DNA of 40,208 nt from Bacteroidales bacterium OttesenSCG-928-B11 (GTDB taxonomy: Bacteria; Bacteroidota; Bacteroidia; Bacteroidales; WCHB1-69): NCBI GenBank assembly GCA_030267125.1, contig JAJDJJ010000013.1, positions 1 to 40,208 of the forward strand. Direction: 5' to 3'. Position numbers and translations under genes: made by a program. The stretch's first letter is position 1. Each line of letters begins with the position of its first letter. Below, in pieces: positions 16,144 through 24,194 of the stretch. The notes below the pieces were generated by a model. It had not been told where the DNA came from. It saw only the letters and a list, made by a program, of their open reading frames with translations, and made no database searches.

Positions 16144-17907
16144 TCATATTTTCGGTTTCCGATATTTATCGTGTGCAAAATGATTTATCAGTCCGCTTTG
16201 CACAAATTTGGCAATGTGTTTTTCGGCGGTTTTGTCAGGTATATTGAGGTTTTTAGCAGTTTTTAAATAGTCCTGTCGTGAAAATTCGGCTGGTAGTTTG
16301 TCTAAGAATTGTTGTTTTTGGTTGGGGTGTTTGGGCTTTTCGGTTTCAGCGGGGAGTATTTGATGAATTTTGGCAGCATGCCGGATTAGGATTTTAACTA
16401 ATTCTAGCGCAGTCTGAAAATCGATATCGCTGCAGAGTAACGGATTGGATATGATTCCGTTTTCCATAATTCTGAGGGTTGTCATGATCATGGCAATGCG
16501 AAAAGTGATTAATCCTAAACGTCTTACGGTTGCCAAATAGTCAACACCACATAAGTAGAGGTATTGATTTTGAGCCTGCGAAAAGTGGGCGTTGAATATT
16601 TGTTGCTGCGTTGTTGTGAGGCAAAAGCGCAAGGAGTCGGGGTATTGTTGTAGGGTTTTGTAAAAGTCGAAGAATTGATTGCCTAAATGACAAAAGTAAT
16701 CATCGAGGGTTTGACTATCGTCGCCTGCAAATACATCTTTCCATACGGGCAGAATATTCATATAGTAGAATATAAAACGGCTGAATAAGCCGTTTTCGGC
16801 ATTAGGTATGAGGGTTGAAACTTGCTTGGGGGTTCCTGAGAGCAGTACAGATAAACGGGGCGTTTCGAGTTCGACAAATTCACGGTCTTTTCGGCGGTTG
16901 TATGATATTATTTCGTGGTGGAATGCTTTGCGGAATCCGTCTGAATAGTTGCCGTGTTCACTTTTGAATGTTTGCGCCAATGTATCGCCCTCTGTTTCAA
17001 AAATCAATCCTATGCCTTTGTTATCGTTGAGAATTTGGAGCAATCCTGTTGCGCTGTTGTTGGCAGGGATGATAAGCATTCGCAAGGGCGGTTCTTGAGG
17101 ACGTTCCATGTCGGCTTTTTCCTTTGATGCGGTGTATTCGGTTAGTTGTTGTTGGTACTCCTGTTGTTCTGCTTTAGATTGTTCGCGCAACGCTTTGTGG
17201 ATCGGTTCTACTAATTTACGGCAGAGTGTTAGTCTTCCTTTTCCTGCGGAAGCTTGGGCTGTTACGAAAAAGAATAGATTCGGATATACATTTCGTTCAG
17301 CATAGATTCCATAAATATTGGGCAAGCAAGGAGAAATAGTTACAAGAGATCCAAGCAATAGAAGGTCTTTGTCTTCGGGGGAAGTTGCTTTTGCCGCAAT
17401 ATTTTGTAAGAAGTCGGGTAGGTTTTGATAAACTATTTCGGGAATTGTAGGCAATGTTTTATCCTCTAAATCCCCAATTTCCTCTAAATCTCCAATTTTC
17501 TCTGTTTTAGGATTAGAGGATTTGTTTTGTTTTATAGGGCATGTTCTTAATGAAATATCAATGCCAGCTGATTTAGCTAAATGATATAGTGTTTTGATTG
17601 TGATTCCGTGGCCACGTGCTTTCAAGCAATTATTGAATTGTTTGTCGGTTTCTTTTGGGTTGTATTTAGGATAAAATCGACTTATTCTATGAAAATAATC
17701 ACGCCCGATTTTGCCAAACTCATTAGAGAGAGCAAAGCCAATATCCCGCCAATCGGCATAATTGGGGGCGATGTCGATACAAGCCGATTCAATCCGGGAG
17801 ATGATCGTTTCGATATCATTATTCGATGTTGTGTGTGAAGTTTGAGGCAAAGGAGAGTCATTTTCCTCTGTTATCCATTTTTTGGGATTGAATGTATTTT
17901 TACTCAT
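16144..17907 (-). CDS. DUF3987 / PriCT-type mobile-element protein
   Basis: A 587-aa protein typical of Bacteroidota integrative elements. Residues about 28-115 match the PriCT_2 primase C-terminal type (NYADWRDIGFALSNEFG, then a KARGHGITIKTLYHLAKSAG segment). The rest resembles DUF3987, with a P-loop-like FVTAQASAGKGRL around 220-232 and a RLSVLLSGTP segment further on. The last 45 residues look like a small winged helix. It probably helps element replication or mobilisation, but no activity is proven for this family. Residues near 137-148 contain GDLEEIGDLEDK, encoded by an 18-bp tandem duplication (17463-17498) that may lengthen a linker. The gene appears intact although its upstream partner is broken. 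Confidence 0.8.
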   Translation of the reverse strand: MSKNTFNPKKWITEENDSPLPQTSHTTSNNDIETIISRIESACIDIAPNYADWRDIGFALSNEFGKIGRDYFHRISRFYPKYNPKETDKQFNNCLKARGHGITIKTLYHLAKSAGIDISLRTCPIKQNKSSNPKTEKIGDLEEIGDLEDKTLPTIPEIVYQNLPDFLQNIAAKATSPEDKDLLLLGSLVTISPCLPNIYGIYAERNVYPNLFFFVTAQASAGKGRLTLCRKLVEPIHKALREQSKAEQQEYQQQLTEYTASKEKADMERPQEPPLRMLIIPANNSATGLLQILNDNKGIGLIFETEGDTLAQTFKSEHGNYSDGFRKAFHHEIISYNRRKDREFVELETPRLSVLLSGTPKQVSTLIPNAENGLFSRFIFYYMNILPVWKDVFAGDDSQTLDDYFCHLGNQFFDFYKTLQQYPDSLRFCLTTTQQQIFNAHFSQAQNQYLYLCGVDYLATVRRLGLITFRIAMIMTTLRIMENGIISNPLLCSDIDFQTALELVKILIRHAAKIHQILPAETEKPKHPNQKQQFLDKLPAEFSRQDYLKTAKNLNIPDKTAEKHIAKFVQSGLINHFAHDKYRKPKI

Positions 17908-18041
17908 TGTTGTTTTGTTCTCATATTTTGCACTCTCAAGGGATGTCTTATGTTTTTATTTTTGTAAACTACAATAGAAGTAAAGAAAACGTAAGGAGTT
18001 GCACAAAAAGGCGTAGTTCAGTTATTAATTTTTGATAGGGA

Positions 18042-18730
18042 TTATTGGAAATAGATAGGATTGATATATACGTGGGGGTCGTAAGGTAGAAAGCAGGCAC
18101 GGGAAATATCTTTGCCAGATTTATCGACCTCAACGCCATAGGTTTGAAAAATATAATTTGCAACAGCAGTGAAATATATGTTGTGCGGCAGACCTTTTGT
18201 GTCTATAGGGATAATCCATTTCAAGCCATTTCCGGAAGGGCTAATGAAAAGCAATTGTGTTTCAAAATAATCATCGACAAGTAACCGTCTTTTCATTTCG
18301 TTTAGTTTGGGTAAATGGTCAAAATCAATGCACAATAATCCGGAATGTTTGAGTAATGCTTTATCGTTTCGGGATGTGAAGATGCCTGAAAAAGTGCAAT
18401 AGTCGAAATTAGATGCTTTGAATTTTGCAGTAAATCTCCTTTTTGTTTATAATGCAATTCGGCAAAGTCAAAAGCATCTCCAGGTGGGATTGATTTTTCT
18501 CTATCCTGATGGCGTGCAAATTCTTTATCCATTGCCGTTTTTAGAGTGTTCTCCTTTTCAATGAAAATATGCAATGTTTCTTTATTGGCATTGAAAGGGT
18601 TACGACAAAGTCCGCAATCTCGCCCTGTTAATCGCATTACAATTTCATCTGAATAATATAGTCTTAGAATATGACTGTATATTTTTAGTCCATAATGGGA
18701 TTGGTTAAGAATTTCTTCTTTTGTTGTCAT
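18042..18730 (-). pseudogene. BT4734-like VirE-N protein, internal deletion and frameshift
   Basis: Two frames together encode the start and end of one BT4734/BF3469-like protein with a VirE N-terminal domain. The first part runs from ATG at 18730 (MTTKEEILNQSHYG) to about 18440 (FAELHYKQKGD). The second frame resumes at about 18425 with KFKASNFDYCTFSGIF and continues through CIDFDHLPKL, LLFISPSGNGLKW and VDKSGKDISRACFLPYDP to a stop at 18042. Relative to intact relatives as I remember them, roughly 100 codons between the halves are missing and the join is out of frame. The 5' end overlaps the preceding HTH frame by 26 bp, and the DUF3987 gene follows, as in intact elements. The product should be non-functional. 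Confidence 0.75.
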
Positions 18731-19139
18731 ATTTTCGGATTTTAGTAAGGGTGTAGTTGTCTGATAAAATTTTGAGAATATCATCATGGCGATAATAGAA
18801 GTTGCGTTTACCAATGTGTGAATATGGAATTGTGCCATTGTTCCGAAATGTTTGAAGCGTGCGTTTGCTAATATGTAGCAATTGCATTACTTTTTGTCCG
18901 TCAATCCAACCTTCGAGCGATAGGTCGGTGCTATTAAGTTTTTTACCTTCGTTCATTTTAATCCACCCTTTCTTACAATGTTCGGCTTCAGCTTGGATTT
19001 CGGCAGCGGTTTTGCGTCTTCCTTCTTTGAGCCAGCTGTCGATTTCGCTTTTGAGGAACATGAGTTTTTTGCCTTGTATTTTAAGTTTTCGGCAGTTGGA
19101 TTTTCTTTTGTGCCAATAAAAAGGAAACCACGACTTCAA
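18705..19139 (-). CDS. Excisionase-like helix-turn-helix protein, apparent fusion with upstream HTH remnant
   Basis: The frame contains two pieces usually found as separate genes in Bacteroidota elements. The C-terminal 83 residues, from an internal ATG at 18956, form a complete small HTH protein (WIDGQKVMQLLHISKRTLQTFRN, then IPYSHIGKRNFYYRHDDI), the MerR/excisionase-type DNA-binding fold. The preceding residues (KKLMFLKSEIDSWLKEGRRKTAAEIQAEAE) match only the C-terminal end of a second HTH family member whose N-terminal HTH is missing. No stop separates them. Either the gene is translated from 18956 as a normal protein, or a fused 144-aa product is made. I favour 18956 as the functional start. 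It overlaps the VirE-N pseudogene by 26 bp. Confidence 0.65.
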   Translation of the reverse strand: MKSWFPFYWHKRKSNCRKLKIQGKKLMFLKSEIDSWLKEGRRKTAAEIQAEAEHCKKGWIKMNEGKKLNSTDLSLEGWIDGQKVMQLLHISKRTLQTFRNNGTIPYSHIGKRNFYYRHDDILKILSDNYTLTKIRKYDNKRRNS

Positions 19140-19205
19140 TAAAAATCGTGCTGCAAAAGAATAGACAATACAAGCATGTAACGGGTAATAGTAACCGGTT
19201 GCAAA

Positions 19206-19700
19206 TTATCGTTGCTTATTGTATTTGATTGATTTTTCGAAGTTTAATCCTGTGAGAATTTTATTTATTGTATCGACTTCTTCCCTGTGATATGATGTTA
19301 GTTCATCGGCATTTGAAAGGCGCTGCCTGATTTTTTCTTCGGAAAAATCAGTAAGATAGCTTATCAGGCGAGCCATTTTTGTTTTATCGTCAGAGGTAGG
19401 GCGAATGCCCGACTTATGCAAAAATAACATCAGAACATCTGTGGTAACTTTTTGGGTGCGCTTAGTCTTGTTATCTTCGGAATTTTCTTTTCCGGGTGGT
19501 TGTTGAAGAAGTTGGATTTTTTTGTCCATAATACCGCAAAGGTCATGCGGGTATTGTTTTTTGTGCAAAACATAATTGAGAACTTGGATTAACTCAACTT
19601 GCTTTTGATTGGAAAAATTGTTTTGTGATAATACCTCCAGAATATCATTTACATCTATTATGGAGGTGTTTTTTTTGGAACTTGAATTTTGTTCTTTCAT
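19206..19700 (-). CDS. Hypothetical mobile-element protein
   Basis: A 164-aa soluble, charged protein without membrane segments. I recognise the C-terminal pattern (KTKMARLISYLTDFSEEKIRQRLSN, then LTSYHREEVDTINKIL) as a recurring but uncharacterised protein in Bacteroidota integrative elements, usually upstream of the HTH/VirE-N genes as here. A Gln/Pro/charged linker near residues 65-85 separates an N-terminal helical part from this conserved region. The function is unknown; it may take part in element regulation or replication. Confidence 0.6.
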   Translation of the reverse strand: MKEQNSSSKKNTSIIDVNDILEVLSQNNFSNQKQVELIQVLNYVLHKKQYPHDLCGIMDKKIQLLQQPPGKENSEDNKTKRTQKVTTDVLMLFLHKSGIRPTSDDKTKMARLISYLTDFSEEKIRQRLSNADELTSYHREEVDTINKILTGLNFEKSIKYNKQR

Positions 19701-19836
19701 TTTTTATTCTTTCTTGTTAATAAATAAGGTGAATGCATGAGCTAGATTCTTACATAAGGATATTTTGATTTCAAAATTGAGAATACTTTTTCATGTTGAA
19801 TGCATGTTTTTTATAACTATGTGATTTATTTTAAAA

Positions 19837-19860
19837 AATGAAATATAATAAAATTTCATT
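19837..19860 (-). terminator. Intrinsic terminator after the metallophosphoesterase gene
   Basis: Inverted repeat AATGAAAT (19837-19844) / ATTTCATT (19853-19860), overlapping the stop codon of the minus-strand gene. On the minus strand the hairpin runs into six T residues, as in a rho-independent terminator. Confidence 0.5.
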
Positions 19861-20974
19861 ATTCCTTTGGGACCAACCTCATCAACGTCATCTCACTACG
19901 AGTTCCCAAACGGACAGGCGCAAAGATTGTCCCGATACCTTCGGAAACATAAATAGCCATATTTTCGTATTGGTACAGTCCGCTGTTGTAACCGAACATC
20001 AGTTTGGCAATGAATGTAAACGGAAATATCTGCCCTGCGTGCGTGTGTCCTGCCAAAAGCAGATCGACTCCTTCCTCCTGCATATACTTTACGCCATCGG
20101 GGCGGTGGTGGAGAACAATGGCAGGCAGATTCTCTTTAATATCCAACCCATTCAACGTCTTTTCTATGGTTTGAGAAGTATCTGTTGTATGAGGGTCAAA
20201 CGTATGATTGTCGGGTAACATATTGTTAAGACCGATAATTTGCAATTCTCCAAAATAGGCGATTTCATTCAGCAATACGTTAATATTGCCGCTTTTCATT
20301 CTCGTAATCACTTCATTTACTCCCACATGTTGGTCATGATTGCCATACACAAAATAGTGCGGAGCTCTCATTGTCTGAAAAGCGGAAAGCACGTCATTCC
20401 CATTGGTAAAATGCATTCTTCCATCAAACATATCGCCGGTATTGAAAACGACATCCGGATTTAATTTATCTATTTTCTGCACAATCTGTTCAACGGTCTT
20501 TTTGCCGCGCAGATTTCCCAAATGAACATCAGTCAGGTGTATAGCACGAATTTCTTTTGTCAATCCTTTTATAGGAATTGTAATCTCTTTCACCTTTATT
20601 GAATAAGCATTCCAAACCCCATAAGTGGTTAGCAATAAGGTTAAAGAAAGAGAAATAACACATCTGATTTGAGGAGAAAATTTGAAGAATAAAGAAATTA
20701 AATCTGTAATCGCAACAGATAACAACAAGAATATCAAGATGCTGCAAATGATTCCTGCAACAATGGAGAAATATCGCCCTATCGGATTGGTGGTTGTAAC
20801 AAATATCATGGCGCAGGTAAAAGTAGCAACCAATAAAATGGAGAATCCCCACAGCCAAGTTTTTTTAGGAACGGATGGAAAAAACAGAGCGAATCTGTTT
20901 GATAAATAAATAATTGCTCCTGCAATTAGAGCAAATAAAGCTAAAAGTATTAGTATTACGGTTATGTTTCTCAT
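19859..20974 (-). CDS. Membrane-anchored calcineurin-like metallophosphoesterase
   Basis: A 371-aa protein of the YaeI-like metallophosphoesterase family. Four hydrophobic segments occupy roughly residues 4-25, 40-60, 70-97 and 104-121. The metallophosphoesterase domain follows, with the dimetal motifs TDVHLG (D149, H151), GDMFDG (180-185), GNHD (211-214), LHHRPD (288-293) and GHTHAGQ (309-315). All metal ligands appear present. Relatives hydrolyse phosphodiester or phospholipid substrates at the membrane; the substrate here cannot be inferred. It follows the AraC gene by 12 nt on the same strand and ends in a hairpin terminator, so it is probably the last gene of a four-gene unit (SDR, lectin, AraC, phosphoesterase). 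Confidence 0.85.
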   Translation of the reverse strand: MRNITVILILLALFALIAGAIIYLSNRFALFFPSVPKKTWLWGFSILLVATFTCAMIFVTTTNPIGRYFSIVAGIICSILIFLLLSVAITDLISLFFKFSPQIRCVISLSLTLLLTTYGVWNAYSIKVKEITIPIKGLTKEIRAIHLTDVHLGNLRGKKTVEQIVQKIDKLNPDVVFNTGDMFDGRMHFTNGNDVLSAFQTMRAPHYFVYGNHDQHVGVNEVITRMKSGNINVLLNEIAYFGELQIIGLNNMLPDNHTFDPHTTDTSQTIEKTLNGLDIKENLPAIVLHHRPDGVKYMQEEGVDLLLAGHTHAGQIFPFTFIAKLMFGYNSGLYQYENMAIYVSEGIGTIFAPVRLGTRSEMTLMRLVPKE

Positions 20975-20986
20975 CGTTTTGTTTTA

Positions 20987-21901
20987 TTAATTCATGTTTC
21001 TAAATTCGACAGGTGTTTTTCCTGTTTTGTTTTTGAATAAGCGATTAAAGTATTGTGGATATTCGAACCCTAATGAATAGGCTATTTCATTGATAGATAG
21101 ATTTGTCGTAAGCAACAGTTTTTTTGCTTTTTCGATTAAATGGGTGTGAATGTGTTGCTGGATATTCATTCCTGTGAGACTGCGAAGAAGGTCGCTTAAA
21201 TAATTAGTGGACATTGCCAGCCGGGAAGCTATTTCGCTTGCAGAAATGAGTTTGTCATTGTCTTGCTCAAAATGTTTGTTGAGAATGGTTTCAAAACGTG
21301 CAATTACATCGGTTTCTACGCTGTTGCGTGTTCGGAATTGTCGGGTGTAAAAACGTTTGGCGTAATTGAGAAGCACATCTAATTGAGAAACAATTATGTC
21401 CTGACTGTATTCGTCGATACTCCGTTTGTCTTCGGTCTGTATGTTTTGCATTAGTGCGTCTATCTGCAACCGTTCGGCATCGGATATATGCAGGGCTTCG
21501 TTGGTTTCGTAAGAGAAAAATTTCATCGCACCTATTTTTCCACCTAAAGGGTATTTGCGGATAAAATCGGGATGGAACGCAAGCATCCAACCCCACGAGG
21601 AAGTTTGTTCGTTTTCTTCGCTCCACGAGTGTATTTGGTTCGGGGCAAAAAAGTTAATCAAGCCTTTCTTGAAATCGTACTCACGCCAACCGTATTTCGA
21701 AGAGCACTTTGAACCGTCTTTTATGGCAATGGTGTATAAATTGAGTTGTACGGATTTGGCGAAAGGGATAAAATCTTTCACGTCCGATAATCGGCAAATG
21801 CTCATCAATGGGTGATTGGCGGGTGGGCAACCGAAACGTTCGGTGTATTCCTCTATCGTGTTTATTTGTATTATCCTGTCTGTTTTCATTTCTATTTTCA
21901 T
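20987..21901 (-). CDS. AraC family transcriptional regulator
   Basis: A 304-aa regulator. The C-terminal 100 residues carry the two HTH motifs of AraC/XylS proteins (ISASEIASRLAMSTNYLSDL, and SINEIAYSLGFEYPQYFNRL followed by FKNKTGKTPVEFR). The N-terminal 180 residues are a sensor region with a beta-rich, cupin-like appearance (INFFAPNQIHSW). The ligand is unknown. It sits between the lectin-like gene (54 nt upstream) and the phosphoesterase (12 nt downstream). AraC regulators beside SDR genes often control them, so local regulation of this cluster is a reasonable inference. Confidence 0.88.
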   Translation of the reverse strand: MKIEMKTDRIIQINTIEEYTERFGCPPANHPLMSICRLSDVKDFIPFAKSVQLNLYTIAIKDGSKCSSKYGWREYDFKKGLINFFAPNQIHSWSEENEQTSSWGWMLAFHPDFIRKYPLGGKIGAMKFFSYETNEALHISDAERLQIDALMQNIQTEDKRSIDEYSQDIIVSQLDVLLNYAKRFYTRQFRTRNSVETDVIARFETILNKHFEQDNDKLISASEIASRLAMSTNYLSDLLRSLTGMNIQQHIHTHLIEKAKKLLLTTNLSINEIAYSLGFEYPQYFNRLFKNKTGKTPVEFRNMN

Positions 21902-21955
21902 TATTTACAAAGATATATTAACTTCTTATTTTCAGATATATTGAAATGGTATTTG

Positions 21956-22480
21956 TTAAATAATAGGGTTCTGCCGTATCAACCGCCATTTCTGGCTGTC
22001 GGAATTTTGTATCGGCATAAGAATAAGGTCGGAATCGTTATCATCGGAAGTCGTTGTAATGTAAAGCTCCGTGTCTTTTAGACGTATCAGATAGGTTTCG
22101 TCCGATTGTTTGAGAAATTCCCAATATTGAAGCGGACTTCCGCCTAATGTTTGTTGCCAAAGATTTACGCCCGATTGTGGAACGGAAGCAGGTTGAAACG
22201 ATTTTTGAGTATAGAGATTTTTTAGCAAAAAGGTATTTTCTTGCAATTCAATTAACTGCCAAGTGAGACATTCCCAATTGTTGTGATTGTAAAGAATAAT
22301 CTTTGTTTCATCGGCATTTTCAGCGTTATATACACGAATATCTTTACCGTTTTCTACGTTTTGTATGGCAAATGTGTTGGCATAGTTGCGTTTCTTTTGA
22401 ATATCCTTACATATTCGCGGGGCAAATACGATTGCCGAAATTCCTATTAAAATAAGAAGCGTGATTAGTGTTGCTTTCAT
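21956..22480 (-). CDS. Membrane-anchored ricin-type beta-trefoil lectin-like protein
   Basis: A 174-aa protein starting at the ATG at 22480, which overlaps the SDR stop as ATGA; the frame remains open upstream to 22516 but that stretch lies inside the SDR gene. An N-terminal hydrophobic helix (KATLITLLILIGISAIVFA) is a signal anchor. The rest resembles a ricin-B/beta-trefoil domain: repeated W-containing blocks TWQLIELQENTFLLKNL, LWQQTLGGSPLQYWEF and SQKWRLIRQ, echoing the QxW pattern. It may bind a carbohydrate or act as a structural module outside the membrane; no catalytic residues are seen. Translational coupling to the SDR gene suggests joint expression. Confidence 0.65.
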   Translation of the reverse strand: MKATLITLLILIGISAIVFAPRICKDIQKKRNYANTFAIQNVENGKDIRVYNAENADETKIILYNHNNWECLTWQLIELQENTFLLKNLYTQKSFQPASVPQSGVNLWQQTLGGSPLQYWEFLKQSDETYLIRLKDTELYITTTSDDNDSDLILMPIQNSDSQKWRLIRQNPII

Positions 22481-23340
22481 AGATAAGCCTCCGTTACTTT
22501 TTTGCAGTAATCCCAAACTTTTTGCTCGTTTTCGAGAGAATAGTATTTGTCGCTGACTTTTTCTTCGCCTTTTGGTCCAAAGTATTTACCTGTAACGCCT
22601 TCTAATTCGGGTGATACTGCGCATTCGATACTGCTTTTGGCGCCTTTGGCAAGGCTTATTAACATCGGTCTCCAAAGAAACATTATGATTCGAAACTGAA
22701 GCGAAGAAGAAGACTCTCGTGCAAGGTTTGTTTGTGTGGAAGCTGGGTGCACGCAGTTGAATGTGATATTGTTGATTCCTGCTTTTTTAGTTTCAGTAAT
22801 GAAATGTCGCATTACCCAAATGACATACAACTTTGAAAATCCGTACGCTCTCGACATTGTGTATTTGTTTTTTAGTTCAATGTCATCCAAATTGGGTTTC
22901 CCGCCCATTTTATGCGAAGCGGACGAAACGGTTACAACTCGTGCAGACGGGTTTTTTTTGAGCAAATCGAGCAAAAGAGTTGTGAGCAAAAACGGTGCAA
23001 AGACATTAATCATCATTGTTTTTTCGTGTCCGTCAACGGTGAGTTCTCGTTTGTCGGTAAACTGTGCTCCTGCATTGTTGATAAGTACATCTAAATGGTC
23101 GTATTTGCTTTTGATTGTGTCTGCAAAGCGTTTTATTTCTGCAAGTGAAAGAAAATCGGCAGTAAACATTTCTATGTTTTTGTTACCTATTTCCGCTTTG
23201 ATTTCGTCATAAACGGCTTGCAATTTCTGTTTGTTGCGACCGTGAATAATAATGGTGTGTCCTTGCTTTGCGAGCGTTTTGGCGGTTTCTTTTCCAATTC
23301 CGTCCGAAGCTCCTGTGATTAAAATGGTTTTTTGATTCAT
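22477..23340 (-). CDS. Short-chain dehydrogenase/reductase, retinol-dehydrogenase-like
   Basis: A 287-aa NAD(P)-dependent oxidoreductase of the classical SDR superfamily. The cofactor motif TGASDGIG is at 9-16, the structural NNAG at 88-91, a catalytic serine in TVSSAS (about 140), and YxxxK as Y166/K170 in YGFSK. The pattern with SHKMGG and NCVHPASTQTNLAR resembles retinol dehydrogenase-like SDRs, but the substrate is not predictable. HGRN after the second strand suggests a preference for NADP (inference). It heads the minus-strand unit, with a TACTTTTG -7 box at 23371-23364. Its upstream side abuts the broken integrase, marking an insertion or deletion boundary. Confidence 0.88.
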   Translation of the reverse strand: MNQKTILITGASDGIGKETAKTLAKQGHTIIIHGRNKQKLQAVYDEIKAEIGNKNIEMFTADFLSLAEIKRFADTIKSKYDHLDVLINNAGAQFTDKRELTVDGHEKTMMINVFAPFLLTTLLLDLLKKNPSARVVTVSSASHKMGGKPNLDDIELKNKYTMSRAYGFSKLYVIWVMRHFITETKKAGINNITFNCVHPASTQTNLARESSSSLQFRIIMFLWRPMLISLAKGAKSSIECAVSPELEGVTGKYFGPKGEEKVSDKYYSLENEQKVWDYCKKVTEAYL

Positions 23341-23363
23341 TTTGCCTTAATTTTATGTTTCTG

Positions 23364-23371
23364 CAAAAGTA
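23364..23371 (-). promoter_or_regulatory. -7 promoter box upstream of the SDR gene
   Basis: Read on the minus strand this is TACTTTTG, matching TAnnTTTG, 23 nt upstream of the SDR start codon. No convincing TTTG -33 element lies at the usual distance. Confidence 0.4.
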
Positions 23372-23438
23372 TAAGGCTTCGCAAAATCAAGGACTAAACA
23401 AATCGGGGTTTGTTTTATACAAAACGGGGAAGTTTTAT

Positions 23439-24190
23439 TTAAAGATTCATATTATTTTTTGTGAAATTTTCCCATTTTAGGGCGAGAATATCGCTAAACC
23501 GAAAGCCCGTAAGACACGAAAACAGCGAAGCTGCTTTGAGTACCAAGTGTTTGCAAGGTGTGTTGTAAAGCGTTTGTACTTCTGGAGCAATAAGGAATTG
23601 CCGTCTTGTATCGAGCGTATCTATTTTGTCTAAATGTTCGTTGATATTTTCGGTAAGGTATTTTTCTTTCAAGGCAAGTGCCAATAATCCTCTGAATGTT
23701 GACCAATAGCCGGCAGCGGAATTTTGAGAAAGTTTTTTCTGTTCGTGATTTAAGTGATTGGCATTAAGAAGGTAATTTTTGAAACCCTCACACAATTCGA
23801 CTGTTATATCAGCAAAGGTACATTTGCCGTTGACATATTTATAGAAATGCTTGTAAATTTTCTCCCATTTTTGGTCTTGGTGGGGTAATTTGTCATTGAA
23901 GTACGCTAAGAAATCCATTTTTTGTTTGGCTTTATCCAAAAAGCCGTATTGTTCGTTGATAAGCGATATTTCTCTTTGTGCACGGATAGCTTCGGCTTGC
24001 TTTAGTTTTTCAGCATTAATGTTTCTATCTATCGGCGTTCTTGGATTTTTCACAATATAGATTCCCAAATATTCGCGGCGACTCATCGCATGGTGCGAGG
24101 GTTGCGAATAGGTGGATAAAAATCAAGATAAAGTGTGACTTTTCCACTTGGTAGTTCTCGTTTTCGTAATGTTACTTTGGTTGTTGACAT
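23439..24190 (-). pseudogene. Tyrosine recombinase (integrase), frameshifted and 3'-truncated
   Basis: Reading starts at ATG 24190 (MSTTKVTLRKRELPSGKVTL) with the normal N-terminus of a Bacteroidota tyrosine integrase. A one-base loss at about 24085 creates a TGA after NPRTMR; the frame resumes at MSRREYLGIYI and runs to 23439. The SAM-like core-binding domain and the first catalytic arginine (TGFRFSDILALKWENF) are present. The following HxxR, H/W and tyrosine boxes are absent; coding sequence ends with an unrelated KNNMNL tail. The protein therefore lacks most of its catalytic domain and cannot recombine DNA. It lies beside the zinc-finger/HTH gene and the probable element end, where integrases normally sit. 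Confidence 0.85.
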
Positions 24191-24194
24191 ATCG

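Noticed and set aside
19838..23212. Several plus-strand frames opposite the SDR-phosphoesterase genes
   Set aside because: Shadows of well-supported minus-strand genes with clear catalytic motifs.
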